Positions 13,568 through 25,504 of a DNA stretch of 64,000 nucleotides are shown here, one piece after another. The position numbers and the translations under genes are program-made. The stretch is from Ustulina deusta (lineage: Eukaryota; Ascomycota; Sordariomycetes; Xylariales; Xylariaceae). Every line of letters starts with the position of its first letter. Within the stretch, counting starts at the first letter, position 1. The notes under the pieces are model-generated. The model worked only from the letters and a program-made list of their open reading frames with translations, ran no database searches and had not been told where the DNA came from. The DNA lies in NCBI GenBank assembly GCA_023159155.1, contig JAJNNX010000003.1:992001-1056000 (forward strand), written 5' to 3'.

Positions 13568-15564
13568 ACTGGCTGGTGATTCCGAGTTTGATATATTGCC
13601 TGGAGACGAGTTCCTGGAAGATGATGACGGAAGTGTGTGGTTTGGATGATCCATATCGACAAAGTAGGGACACGGATTGTTCCGTAGGAGCAGTTCGAGG
13701 TATTGTTGGAGACAGTTCGCTGTATACCTGGAGGAAGAGGTTCGACGGCAGGTTCAAGTCGATCAGTAATGAATGATCCAACGCTGCTGGGGTCCACTGG
13801 CGTCATGGGAGATATATGTATGTATAACGAGAACTGGATGGGGCACAGGGCGGCGGAGCGACCCACCACGACACGACCCTCTGGTAGTTCACAGCTATAC
13901 ACACTACTGCTGTAGAGCAGCAGACTAACGAGCCCCCTGTCGATTAGTATCGACGATGAGGAAGAATCAGAACCAAGCGACCCCTGTTGCCCTGTTGTTT
14001 TGATTTCCTAGCCCAGACCCTCCCTGACACTACACTAAGTACGCTACACTACTACCTACACTTTCCTACGCTTTCCTACGTCGTTTGACCACAGAGTTGC
14101 GTAGTCAATAGCCGTTATAGGCTGCCTTGAGCTTGTGACCTGCTATAGCTCAGCTTACCTATTAACCTGTAACCGATCAATGGCACTTCAACTCTGGCTG
14201 AACGTGGCAATCCTTTCTTAATCAAAATCGAAAATTCGGAAGGATCTCTGCGGTGATAGTTCGCTCATTGAATGAGCGTAGGCATCCATCTGCAAGACAT
14301 CTGCAAGACATGTAGTACTGGTTGTATCAAACCCTATCCTCATTTCGCCCTCGAGTTGATGGATGGTGGGAGAGCAAGGATAGCCTTAGTAAATAGACTT
14401 TACGCTATGAATGCGCTACAGGTGGAGGCAGTGTACGTAAAGTATAATTAGTACCTGGCAGTACTATGTACAGTAGCATGCACATGGTCACCCATAAATC
14501 CGCTCGTCCGCTAAGTAATGAATCGGCCTTTCACCGTCGAAAAACGTCACACATACAGTATAGTGTATCTAACACTTAGGTAACAAGGTTTGGGTTGCAG
14601 GTCATATGCAAAGTGCAGGTAGAGAAGATCCATCGTCGTGCGGAAGTCGATGGTCATTGCCACAGGAAAGCTGTTACAGGCGTCGGCTTGGGGTATGGAG
14701 CATCTAATCTGAGTGAGTTCTAGGTCTTCAGCCAAGACTCTAATAATGGATCGACAAGTGCGAACTACTTAGCTGCTGAAACGGGTAGTTGACGTGGATC
14801 AAGGCATCTTCCGAAAACAACTACTACGTACCTGAATGGCTGGACTTTTGTCCAAGTTGGTAGCTTATATTCAGAAACCCTATAAGCGGTTACTTTTTAT
14901 CTTTGCTCTGCACTAGAATCACGATGAAAATACTATACGCTGGTAGAAAGACCGCTGAAAATGAGGGTTAAAAAAACGATATGAAAATGAAATGATGATG
15001 TTAGATTTTTAGTACCGAGCATGGTTGGATCGATTGCCTAATACGATTGTCGAGTTTTCATGTTCTTGAGGACATGTGACGAAGCCTTCACGCTGTAGTG
15101 GACCTGAAGATAACCGCCGTGTTGTATAGTACAGACGTAACGTGACAACGGGCAAACTTCTAGAATAATTCTGAGGTGTGCCACGAAACTTCAGATGATG
15201 GTGCTGTAAAATATGGAACGATGGCATCTCACAAAATGCTAGTGCTGCAACGAGCAAACTCTGTTGTGTCTACCAAGGTCTTAGGGCTAAAGAAGAAAAA
15301 GGGAAAAGCCCATACCGTACCTTGAGCGGGAGGAGCTGACCGGAGTACCGGAGGTAGTAAATCGAAGTGTTGTGGCTCACAGATCTAGAGCCTGGGTAGT
15401 CTCCGAGAACCGGGGTATATGACCCACGAGACAAGGCTGCGGCTTAATCACAACGTTGGCTGAGCCCAGTTATTTAGGTTTGGGCGAGTTCACAAGCGCA
15501 ATTATGAAACAGGAATGAGGCCAATAGATTTGATCTCGTTTTGGTTTTGAGCGGTGAGGTATTG
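13568..15564. other. intergenic between bZIP gene and pseudouridine synthase gene
   Basis: About 2 kb that contains the promoter of the bZIP gene at its left end and the 3' flank of the pseudouridine synthase gene at its right end. No gene that I can support. Confidence 0.4.
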
Positions 15565-17022
15565 CTATGTAGCAAGTTCAGGATTCTCGTTCTTCACCGC
15601 ATCGACTAGCTCGTCCATACTGCCAACTTCGGTCGGACCAATACAACCAGAGGGAGGCAGGGCCCAGTCGGGAAGAGGGCTAACGTAGCTCCAGCTACCT
15701 CCAGCATCCTCGTAACGCAGACTATGCAACCACAAGGACAACTCTTGTGCTCCAGGGTCCGTGTATAGGGGGGTATCGCAGATGTCGCACAGCTCTCCAG
15801 AGAGCTTCTCCGCTTTTTTCTTGTAATATTGATCTACCATTTCGTCGTGATAAGCCACGGCATCGGCTACGTCATCCTTTCCCATCCGGTTCAGTCTAGA
15901 TACTATGTCTTCATCTGTATTCTCGAGTGCGTCGGGATCATTGAACCCAAGGTTAATCCCCCACACCTTTTGGTTGGCATAGATGGGATCATTTTGGATT
16001 GGATGCCCCAGGTGTTGCAAATGAACCCGAAGCTGGTGAGTCCTACCGGTCACGGGGAGACAACGGACAATGGAGTATCCTTCCTTGCGTATCCACGGCC
16101 TAGATTTCTCTTCGGCGGACTCTTGGGGGGGACGAGGCACCTCGTCGGGCGATGGCCGCACTCGCGGCGCATGCGGAGGATAGTAAGCCAGCTTCTTGAA
16201 GACAGTCCGGGCGGGTTTCCCATTTGCTCTTATCCTATTCAGACCAAGTTTGGGCGATATCGAAAGGATGGGTTGATTGCAGACGACTTCCCCATCGGGG
16301 AAGTTGCCAATGACTCTGGCGATGTACTCTTTGCGGACGGATCGCTGTTTGATCTGTTCCCCAAGCGACTCTGCCGACTTGGGGTGTTTCGCAACGAACA
16401 TGATGCCACTGGTCAATCTGTCCAGCCGATTGCAAGGATAGGCGACCCACTCGGGGCCGCGCTCGGCCTTCATGATCTCTATGACCGAGTTGAAATTGTA
16501 GCGGCCGGCGGGGTGGACAGGTATGCCGGACGGCTTGTTGATCACAATCATGTCGTCATCCTCGTGGAGAATGCCGATGGGGCTCGCCGACACAGGCGGC
16601 TCGTGGCGATGGATGGTGTGAGACAGCAGATCGCCGTTGTTGAGAACGTGATCAGGAGGCACCGTCTTCCCGTTCACACGGACCTGGCCCGTCTCGATGG
16701 CATGCCGATAGTAGGAGAGCGGGCGGTCCCTGAATTCGCTGTCGAAGACATCAAGCACCTCTCTCCCCCTCCACCGCTCCTTGCACCAGGTATTGTAGGT
16801 GTAGTGGTAGGGCGCAACGCGGCGCAAGTCGTGCTCGAGGTAGTACGGCGCCGGCCAAGCTGGGTCGGGCTGCTGGGGCCGTGGTTGAGCTGTCGAGGCC
16901 GGGGTTTCTCGCTCGGCCGTCGCCGCAGTCGGCGGGTCTTCTACGGACAGCGACTCGGATGCGGACACAACGACGGCTGCGGGTGCATTGATCGGCGACG
17001 TCGACTGGGCGGCTGGACTCAT
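15565..17022 (-). CDS. RluA-family RNA pseudouridine synthase (Pus9/Rib2 type)
   Basis: Single-exon gene, 485 residues from the ATG at 17022; the open frame extends 79 codons further upstream, and that extension is probably leader. It isomerises uridine to pseudouridine in RNA; the closest yeast relatives by motif are Pus9 and the C-terminal half of Rib2 (tRNA position 32). Residues about 60-140 carry a Pus9/Rib2-type lead-in (RRVAPYHYTYNTWCKERWRG) and an S4-like segment (VRVNGKTV). The catalytic motif NRLDRLTSG has the invariant Asp at about residue 201. The late motif TGRTHQLRVHLQHLGHPI is intact. No deaminase domain is present, unlike full-length Rib2. The first about 55 residues are Ala/Pro/Ser-rich. 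It diverges from the thioesterase gene at 17571. Confidence 0.9.
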   Translation of the reverse strand: MSPAAQSTSPINAPAAVVVSASESLSVEDPPTAATAERETPASTAQPRPQQPDPAWPAPYYLEHDLRRVAPYHYTYNTWCKERWRGREVLDVFDSEFRDRPLSYYRHAIETGQVRVNGKTVPPDHVLNNGDLLSHTIHRHEPPVSASPIGILHEDDDMIVINKPSGIPVHPAGRYNFNSVIEIMKAERGPEWVAYPCNRLDRLTSGIMFVAKHPKSAESLGEQIKQRSVRKEYIARVIGNFPDGEVVCNQPILSISPKLGLNRIRANGKPARTVFKKLAYYPPHAPRVRPSPDEVPRPPQESAEEKSRPWIRKEGYSIVRCLPVTGRTHQLRVHLQHLGHPIQNDPIYANQKVWGINLGFNDPDALENTDEDIVSRLNRMGKDDVADAVAYHDEMVDQYYKKKAEKLSGELCDICDTPLYTDPGAQELSLWLHSLRYEDAGGSWSYVSPLPDWALPPSGCIGPTEVGSMDELVDAVKNENPELAT

Positions 17023-17570
17023 GATGGACCGCGCGAGCGGGCTTCTCAGCCGGCTGCCGAGGGCACCGCCGCCGTGTTTGGAGAGAGGTATGTGTATATC
17101 TGTATATCTGGAAGATAGTATGTGGTGGCTACCGTATATTAGGTGCTTCGTCTTGGAGAGGGCACAGCGACTACCTACATCGACGTAGGTAGGCTGTGCT
17201 ACGAGCCTCAACACCGACATGTAGGTAGCGAGCGAATGAGGCATCGAGGGGCCCATCATGGAAAAAAATTGGCGGCCGAGGGCGGCAGAATTTGACCCCT
17301 GGCCGACAGCTCAGACACGTGCTGGCAGTCCCCCGCCAGTTGTCCGCCGGACCGGCACCAAATCCCTTGCTCAGGGCAGTCCCAAGGTACCTAACCAACT
17401 AGACAGACTCCCTAGCCTGCCCTTCTAGGTGTATGTCTCCTCCTATCTAGCTTCATCATTAGCACCTACAGTCGATGAGTGTCAAACAGTGTTTCATTCA
17501 ACCCGTCTCCTCTTGGTCATATCAACTGCCTCTCCGACTCACCAGCCAACATCCTCTCTCGTGGATTCAC
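17023..17570. promoter_or_regulatory. shared divergent promoter region
   Basis: 548 bp between the start codons of the pseudouridine synthase gene (minus strand) and the thioesterase gene (plus strand). It must hold both promoters. No TATA box or factor site stands out strongly. Confidence 0.5.
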
Positions 17571-18174
17571 ATGGCATCATCAAAGCACTTGAAAAGTAGA
17601 ACGCGGCAGGATTACCTCTTCATGTTGGAATATCGGACACGATGGTAGGTGTGGCGGACCCGGTGAGAGGCGGCACAGGCGCGTTGCTGATCCCACCGCC
17701 CTGCACATAGGAGCGACAATGATATGTATGACCACATGAACAATTCCGTCTATAACTTCCTGTACGTGGACATCTCCGTTGCCGCCAGCAGAGACACCCC
17801 CCTAACCACCCACGGCCCCGTCGTGCAGCTTCGACTCTGTCATCAACTCGTATCTCATGGACCATTGCGGGCTGCATCCGCCCACCTCGGCTCAGCATCC
17901 GCTCATGGCCCACACGCACTGCGACTACTTCGCTGCCATCAGCTACCCCAGCGTGGCCGAGCTGTGCTTACGAGTCAACAAGCTGAGCAAATCCAGCGTG
18001 GTCTACGAAGTGGCACTGTTTGAGAAGCATGTGGAGCAAGTCAAGGCTGTTGGCCAATTTGTTCACGTCTTCGTCGATCGTGCCACTCAACGCCCCAATG
18101 CGAGTGGCATGAATGACCAGCTCCGACACGGTCTGGAGAGACTCCTGGTGGCCGAGTCACCGAGCAAACTATAA
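17571..18174 (+). CDS. hot-dog fold thioesterase (4HBT-like)
   Basis: Small acyl-CoA thioesterase-like protein of 156 residues. Three exons (17571-17644, 17711-17761, 17829-18174) join in frame; introns are 66 and 67 nt, with GTAGGT and GTACGT donors. The N-terminal half has the family core RWSDNDMYDHMNNSVYNF, whose Asp and the following helix are typical of 4-hydroxybenzoyl-CoA thioesterase-like hot-dog proteins. The middle HCDYFAAISYPS and end VHVFVDRATQRP also fit widely conserved fungal members. The product probably hydrolyses an acyl-CoA in the cytosol or mitochondrion; the substrate cannot be read from the sequence. It ends 58 bp before the convergent oxidoreductase gene. Confidence 0.88.
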
Positions 18175-18232
18175 CTATCGCGAACGAATGAGGCTCCCTC
18201 CGCTAGTCTATCTGAGAGGCGTCGTAGCCCAC

Positions 18233-19578
18233 CTACTGGTACTCTAGCTTTTGTCTCGCGCCGTCTTGGTCTCCGCTTGTCAACATCTTCTCCAAGAGTT
18301 CCAGATCCCCGAGTGCAAGCTCAGGCGTCTGCTGGGGATTAGGCTCTCCGGAGATGAGGGCCTCTGCCCAAGCTTGAACTTCCTCTTTGACGCTGGTGCC
18401 TTTCTCGAAAGTCTTCTCCTCGGTCTTGGCATCCGCCCCGAGGCCACGGACCGTAATGACCTTGTCGGCGCCTGCCTTAACATAACCATCCTCGCAAGCG
18501 AAGTGAAAGTCATAGGCTTGCATCGTTGTCCCCACACAATGAATATACGAGCCCAGGACACCGGATTTAGTTTGTAGTACAGCGTTGATGGTGTCCTTAG
18601 GAGGCAGGTGGCTTTTGACCAACGATGTTACTGCAGTACTCGAAGTCAGTTACCGCCATTTTGAGTGTTTCGGAGCGTGGAAAGCTTCTAAGGCGCGATT
18701 GTAGCCAGAAACAGCCTTCACACTCTGGATATCGCTAAAACAAGAAGACAATCACTCTCAGGGTCACTCACGTGCTATCACGCTGGCTACAGGGTCCTCT
18801 TTGCCTAGCAAAATTCTGATCCCGGCAGTATAATGAACACCTCCGTCGAGAAGAAAGCCACCCTGGTACTCCGGCTTAGTGCGCCAGGGAGTATTGTAGT
18901 ATTTGTTGTCTGTCTGCATCATCGAGTTCAGTCTCACGACGAAGCCTGTCACCCGACCTAGCTTCTTGATTTCCTCTGCAGCGTAAGCCCAGCCTTTCAT
19001 GAAGCGGAAGTTTTCGGCAATGGCTAGGGTAGTCTTAGTCTCTATAGAGACTTTCTTATAGTACTCAATAAGTTTGATGGCCGTGTCGAGATCCTTAGCA
19101 ATGGGTTTCTCGGCCAAGACGTGCTTGCCGGCAGCCAGGGCTTTCTCGATGTAGTTTGGTTGGTCTATGATGGGAAGGCCTAGGATAACTCCAGCAATGT
19201 CTTCACGCTTCAAGAGAGCATCGTACGACTTGTCTGGGCCAGTCTCAGCCGAATAGACTTCGACGGGCGTGCCAGCATCGGCTAGGAGCTTGGCGGTTCC
19301 TTCTGCTGATTTCAACGAACGTGACCAAACTGCCCTAACAGAAACCAGAGGACAGGCAAGTACTGCGGGCTAGATTCACATCATTTAGTCGTGGACCTTG
19401 GCAGACAGCCATATTACTCATTATTCCGGAGCATTAAATGACGACAGGTTCTGCTAGGGATTGTGACTCGGTCGCTGCAATTGAAAAAGACAAGACATGA
19501 GTTGAATATACTCACCACATGATATTCCCTTGCAAAAATGCCACCACCAATAATAGCGATGCCTAAAGGCGCTGCCAT
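18233..19578 (-). CDS. Gfo/Idh/MocA-family NAD(P)-dependent oxidoreductase
   Basis: 352 residues from three exons (19578-19516, 19369-18772, 18630-18233) with a correct frame sum. Exon 1 encodes the start of a Rossmann fold with GxGxxx(G/A) as IIGGGIFA at residues about 9-16. The family EKP motif (VLAEKPIAKD) is at about 108-110, and GGVHYTAGIR supplies the usual active-site His in the C-terminal half. The family catalyses NAD(P)-linked oxidation or reduction of sugars, polyols or similar small alcohols; the substrate is not predictable. Length is normal. Intron 2 (141 nt) ends at CTGCAG; intron 1 ends at TCTAG. The neighbour on the right is an NmrA-like reductase on the same strand. Confidence 0.86.
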
Positions 19579-20198
19579 TCGGACCAGTCTTAGGGGATGG
19601 AGACAACACCGTTGTCGCCAACTGTACAAATAACCGGTTCTTTGGTCGCTTTTACGAGAGTCGAGAGGAGGTGGAAGGGGTATAGTTTGCGACGACGGTA
19701 ATGGAGAAATCAAGAGCTAACGCATGTAATATAATGAATCGTCGGAGCGGGATCATGGTGCCTGTTTCTTGCCGATCTGGATAGATCAGCAGCCAACCAA
19801 TTTCCCGTCCGATGCGGAGTCACCTATTTTGGCAGCTTTAACAGCGCTATCACCCGACTGGACGATATTCGACCGCTTAAGCTCAGGTGACGCGAGCTTT
19901 CCGGAACCGGCGGGCCGCCTGCGGGGCCAGAAAGCACCCGTGGCTACAAAATGTAGAATCCAGCAGAGAAAACCGCACTTATGGCACCGCCGACTCCGTG
20001 AGACCGTTCAATCCGGACCGGCCACACAGCCGGGGAATTACGTCAGGTACATGCATGAAGAGCAACAAAGGCTAGGCGCCGTGCAGGCTGCAAAGATGCT
20101 GGCATTAATACGTCTAAAAACTATAGAGGACATAATTTTTAGCATATGGGTTAAGTATACGAGATCAAACGCCCGTCCATAGTAATCCACAGCTAATA
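19579..20198. other. intergenic, nothing recognised
   Basis: 620 bp between the Gfo/Idh/MocA gene start and the NmrA-like gene stop. It should hold the oxidoreductase promoter. A plus-strand open frame at 19769-20182 has no recognisable product and is probably chance. Confidence 0.4.
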
Positions 20199-21461
20199 TC
20201 ATAGTTTCTCTCCCCACACCTTCGAGAGGAAATCCTCAATTAGGGTAAACTCGTAGTCAGGGGAGAGCTGGTTCATCTCATCCGACGTGTCCCACGCGCC
20301 CTTAGAACTACTGAGGAGAGTCCCAATGCACACCGCCTTGAGAAGGGCCTGCGCTTGGCCATCGGGGACGGCTTGGTGAACTGCTTCCAGGCTCCACGAA
20401 GTCTTCAGCTCTCCAGCCTCGAGATCCTCGGCTTTCACTTTTTCAATGGCAAATGGACGTCCTATATCTTGCATAAGTACGCTGCTAGGTCTAAGGACTT
20501 TTTTCTGTATCGCGAGAGGTTGCGTCTTCGTACCTCGTACTCTGCTACCGATTTCCAGAATCTGCGAGATCGACACCCTATTGCCGCGGATACCTCCCGT
20601 GGTAGGCCATTTGCCGTCATAGCTGACGGCTCGAGCGATAACGGCAGCGGCGTCCGCCACAGTTGTTAGCGTCATTATGGCGTCTTCGTGACCATCTACG
20701 ACGAGCGCACGTCTATTCTCGAAATCAAAAACCGTTTGTAGCGGATCCACGTGCTTCGACGTCTTATGCGGGAAGGCTAGGTAATCCAGGAAGAGACCGG
20801 GTTGGAATAGCGTGTACTCGATGGCCTAATCAGAAAAGGGGCTTAGCTGTACCCATCGAAGCATATGTATCGTTACAGTGAAGGTCTTACGGCTTGTCCC
20901 TGATTCACTTCTTTCAGATAGTCTCTGACTTTCTGTTTTCCCTTCCACCAAGCCATGTTATCTATCCCTCGACTGCAGATAAGGTTAGTCCCCCCCGGAT
21001 ACATGGTAGGTGAGCAGTCGATGGGCTTGCCTTCCATACTCGCTTGGTGCAAAGCGTTTCACGCCGGCACCAATTGCGGCGTCGATCAGATTCTTTTGCG
21101 CCTTCTGCTCGGGGTCTGAAAGCAGTTGGACGAAGGACAAGACGGTATGTATTCCTCGAAGTGCCTCGAGTAGAGCCCCCTGGTCGTTGTAATCGACGGC
21201 TTGCCACTTCACTCCGGGTGCGAGGACAGCACCTGGCGCTGGCTACGATTGCACAGTCAACGTCATATACTCGTTAAACAGGGGATTGAGATTATACTCA
21301 CGCCCCTGCTAAGTATCGTTATGTCATGTTTCCTCGACGCCACGAGAGCATCGACAACTTCTCGCGCAACCTCTACGGAGAATTTAGCTACCAGAGCGTG
21401 TGCGGGAGAAATGCAGGTCGAACTTACGCCCGGAACCACCTGCCACTGCGACCTTAACCAT
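20199..21461 (-). CDS. NmrA-like / isoflavone-reductase-like NAD(P)-binding protein
   Basis: 341 residues from five exons (21461-21428, 21372-21302, 21242-21031, 20972-20891, 20825-20199), frame sum correct. The first residues give a strand plus glycine-rich turn (VKVAVAGGSGQVARE), the dinucleotide-binding motif of atypical short-chain reductases. VKRFAPSEYG matches the family signature for the segment around the active site. The later half (TLTTVADAAAVIARAV, WEKP-like ending region) is normal for fungal NmrA-like proteins. It may be an NADPH-dependent reductase or a redox sensor; the sequence does not decide between these. The third intron uses a GC donor (GGAAG then GCAAGC) with an ordinary CTGCAG acceptor. 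Confidence 0.85.
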
Positions 21462-22572
21462 TGTGTGGTTCTTTCAAGTAGCTTCACCTAGACAATTTAG
21501 TGTTCTAGAGAACAGCTGTTGACTTGGCGAAAAGTTCAGGTACACGTCGATATTATATCCCAGGAACAGCCTTATATATATGTTGCGCCTTCTTTCGCTC
21601 TAAGGTGCCAAGAAAGTTGTTATAGGTGTTCGACCGCCGCGCGGAGTAAACCGAACACTAGTGATCCTTACCTGTAGAGCCCGTGCGTAATGTTTCCGCC
21701 GCCACGGAGTTTCGAGGCCATTGATGGCACCGTAGCAGTCAAGGTGATAATAGTGCATTTCGTGCCTTCGTGTTGGCTCCGCGCGTCCTTATTAAGACTG
21801 CGCCATCGCTATATAGTTTGGGCCTCCACCCAATCAACTCACTTTAACACCTCGAGTATTATGCGAAGAGCGGCAATAGCTATAGTATGGTCAATTGACC
21901 CAAAGACCAACCATGCTCTGTATTGGGAAGAATTCAACCGCTTGGGCAGACCTTCTGGCAGATCCATCAACGTCGGCCACAAATACAGGCCAGATCGTAT
22001 GAACCACACTGTTTTTCACGCCGCGCTGCTTTCGAGTACGTTGCTTGTTACTTCTGCCATGTGGCTCGCTGATACTAGCTGATCTAGACACTTGTAGAAT
22101 TTGTTCACAGTTCGAGTTGACGTTAAATAATTTTAACATTCCATTATTTTGAGGTTTTATATCTAGCTGTATAAGATACATGGATTCAGTAATTCATTAT
22201 ACGCTGCTAGGAAGGCAAGAGTAGAATGATAAAGTCGATCCCGTTACGAGGGGAGCGGTTCGTTTAACTGACGTATGGTACTAATAATCTCTCTAGTATC
22301 AATATTTGCGCGCCTCAGAGTAAAAGGTGGAGGGGAATTGAATTCCCAATCGAGTAATAATCCGAACCCGACGGCGATGGGCGGCTGCGGGATCCAAATA
22401 CTGTTGCCTACACGATACCCATCGCTGATGTGAGATCTATAAGTACCTAGGTATTGAGGCAAAAGAACAAGAAAACCGCTCGTCTTCCATCCCCATTTGG
22501 GCCATACAATTGAAGGAATACTCCATGAAACCCACGCAAGAACATCCAATTTTAGTCAAATATATTCCACCG
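21462..22572. other. intergenic, nothing recognised
   Basis: About 1.1 kb between two divergent genes, so it includes both promoters. A plus-strand open frame at 21690-22082 has no recognisable domain. No repeat or RNA gene was seen. Confidence 0.4.
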
Positions 22573-23330
22573 ATGTCCACCACACCAACTTTTCACGTGA
22601 GAGGCCTCGACGAGGGGCTCGGGGATGGCCAATTCATGATCGACGCGTTCGACGCCTCACTTCCCCACCTCGCAGCCATCGGGAGCGGGGGCCAATGGGG
22701 GACCGAGTCGTTTTCAGAAAGACATAACGCAGAAGACCGGATCAAGGCCGTGCAGCAAGCGCTGCGGTACCAATCAACAGGCGAAGGGGACCCGATCCTC
22801 ATCTTCGTCGTCGAAGCCGAGATCCCCTTTTCGGCCGTCGACGAGCCGCCCGCTTCCGTGCGAGTCCGCACAGGCGAGGCCGGGAAGAAGCTCCTGCCCG
22901 TCGGGACCGCGACGCTTTCGGAAGGGATACATCCTGGCTATGTGCGCGCCCAGTTCCACAGGGACGCGATCAAGAAAGAGCTGGACGGAACGCGCGATTA
23001 CCTCTACCTCGAGGCCCTCATCACGGACTTCCGAGCCGGGCCCTGGCGCAAAGGGGCCGGCGCTGCGCTGGTAGAGCATGCTCGGCAAGTCTGCCGCGAG
23101 AGGGGCAGGCGCGTCTTATACGCAGATGCGTATGCTGGGAACGATCGAAAACTTGTCAGGTGAGTAGTAGGACGTGGTGAAACGATGACCCGGTCTGGCG
23201 GCTAAGTTGGCGTAGATATTACGAGAAGCTGGGGTTTTCTCTGGTGGATTACTTCGAGAGCCCAACGCCGGATGGATCCACATGGCCCGGCGCGTTCTTG
23301 CGTATGGATGTTCCAGCTCCAGCGGAATAG
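22573..23330 (+). CDS. GNAT-family N-acetyltransferase
   Basis: 233 residues from two exons (22573-23159 and 23216-23330). I chose the ATG at 22573 (MSTTPTFHVRGLDEGLGDGQ) because the protein pattern becomes typical there; an in-frame ATG at 22525 would add 16 residues. The C-terminal part has the GNAT acetyl-CoA-binding signature, an Arg/Gly-rich turn (RKGAGAALVEHARQ), followed by YADAYAGNDR and, across the 56-nt intron, the final helix/strand RYYEKLGFSLVDYF. The substrate amine is unknown. Similar proteins are common in fungi. It lies 2.2 kb from the repeat-peptide gene, but nothing beyond proximity links them. Confidence 0.85.
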
Positions 23331-23898
23331 GGGGTTCTTCGGGCTTGATGTGCATCTTAGAGCTATCTTCATGAGAATCCCAGGCATATATATATTTTCT
23401 CTAGGTGAGCAGCCTGATCTATTGCGTAGATAATAAAACTTCTCGTATTGGCGATGAAGTCCGGCTCTTATCATTGTATTGTAGAGGAACAAAGGGGAGG
23501 TAGGTTTGTCCTCTCTGAAATAGAGTCGGATATGTCACGTAGTACGAGAATCATTAGGGAGTCATTATAACCCCTCTATCGAAACTGGCCGAAATTAACG
23601 CGCCTGCAGCTGACAAGGAGAGAATGCTTGTTAAGGGTAATTAGATACTGTAACCAAGTCGACTACTTATCAAAGGTACATGATTTCAAGACTTTTTTAT
23701 ATCTAGCAACAATCGACATATCTATCCATCGACTCATTGATCACGAGCGGTGCTCTCAACGCCCAGTTTGCGTTGCTTATGATACTTACCTCGATACAGA
23801 CGAGACTCGGCATACCACTGCTGACTCACCTGCTCTGCCCAGTACCACCACCGAAATGGTGTAGCAGCACTTCTAATAAATTAGGGGTAAGCCAAAAG

Positions 23899-24095
23899 CA
23901 GATAAGCTGGGAATCGAATCATGGATCGAATCGGTCCCCTTCGCAGTCTCTATCTACGAGAGACTCGGGTATGAGAACGTCGATAGTCTGCGCCCCGACG
24001 TTATAGTTTAGGATCCGAATACGAAGTACCAGGTGTACGCAACAGAAGATCTGCGTGTCTCCAGGATGTGGTGACCTGCTGGTCTCGATTACAAT
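23899..24095 (+). pseudogene. possible remnant of a GNAT acetyltransferase C-terminus
   Basis: One frame reads FAVSIYERLGYENVDSLRPD, close to the conserved last helix and strand of GNAT enzymes (compare YYEKLGFSLVDYF in the intact gene 0.6 kb upstream). The frame is then stopped by a TAG and continues with KYQVYATEDLRV. No start or catalytic core was found upstream. It could be a decayed paralogue or chance similarity. Confidence 0.3.
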
Positions 24096-25504
24096 GCTTT
24101 GGAAGACGTGGCACCGTAGCACCGACGTGTCTAGGCATTTCTATTACTGTTTTAGGGTAGTATCCCAAATATGACTGTCTTTGTCAGACAGCGTCGGAAC
24201 CCATCTGTCAATCCCATTGCCTTGTAGGCATAACCTGAGCCACACAAGTGCCAAAAACTTGAATGGAGAAAGCAATGAGGTAGCATACACGATGGAAACA
24301 CAGTGCAACCTCAATGACTCATGCTGGGTTCCTGTTCGGATCCTCTTCCTGGTTTTCACCATGTTTACAGATAAGCTAACTTGCCCATATTAGCCTAATG
24401 CTTTAATTTCACCGTGAATGAGGAAAGGAAAATCGGACTTACCGCCCTCATAACTGTTCTAGACATACTTTCTGAGATAATGGGTAAGTTTTATATTGTT
24501 TTGTATGCTCGCAAGATCTTTGCCAGGGGGTCACGTGAAGGACTTCTTCATTTGGGTCGCAAGTGGTATGGAGGCTTCCATGTTTAGATTCCAAAACTTC
24601 CAGTCCTCAAGGCGTTCATACCAAGTCTTCGCTATTTGTGTCCAACATTTTAACCTGATATAAAACAAACAATCAAACAAAAACTCTAAGTACTGTACAA
24701 AATATTAACACTATAAATGCAATAGGAGTATTTTTTGTTCCATGCTATCACAGTACTACAACTACAACATCCCTAAAGGGTTTCAGCCCAATCAGACGCA
24801 TTCGTTAGTGGTCATGCTATACCATTCATATAATTCGAGAATAATATTGAAGTAGGCAACTGTAATTGACATCACTTACTTTGCTGGTGTATACCGTTGC
24901 CCCTACACTCGGAGGGAGATAGGCCGAACCTATACTTCCTATGTTGTACGGAAGGTCTACTCGAAGGTCGTACGCGTGTTAACGCGCTGAGAAGCTGTGG
25001 AACGAAGGTCTCGGTGAGGCTATTCAGCCCTCGCTAATCTTAGACATATTCGCGGCCATCGGAGGTTAGCAAGCCCCGATGAAGTTGTATATACAGACCA
25101 AGGTCAGCCTGCCATACAAAGGGCTTCCGAATGGGCCATATGGACCTTGGCGACCATAGTAGATTATTGCAATATTGAGACTACCCTCCAAGCCCTTATC
25201 TAAGCCCTTGTTATATCCTAGTATAGTTATTACTCTTTTTTCTTGGGGAATTAGACGATCAAGTAAAAAAGATAAGATAAATGAATTTATTCGCGATACT
25301 AGCAAAGGTTGGTGCCTTCTCGTGAAAATCAACGTCTATGGTGTTTATATCCCCCATGAGTAAAGCCACCAAGTGGCTCATGCATGAACTAAGCCTCCGT
25401 AATCCACCCACACCACTTCGATATTCAAATTAGAATCGACCATTAGTGCGGCTGTCTTCAATTGGACAAAACCCGGTCATTTCCTACTCAACACATCATG
25501 GGAT
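24096..25504. other. intergenic between GNAT remnant and repeat-peptide gene
   Basis: No supported gene. It contains one solitary copy of the transposon terminal motif listed separately at 24915-24940. Short open frames on both strands near 25066-25363 show no domain. Confidence 0.4.
24915..24940 (+). repeat. solitary copy of the MITE terminal motif
   Basis: Reads GGAGATAGGCCGAACCTATA then CTTCCT, nearly identical to the inverted ends of the element at 5447-6078. I could not find an opposing end close by, so this may be a truncated copy. Confidence 0.5.

Noticed and set aside
15829..17118. 429-codon plus-strand open frame
   Set aside because: It lies antisense to the pseudouridine synthase gene, whose motifs are unmistakable. 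The plus-strand translation has no domain and reflects codon bias of the real gene.
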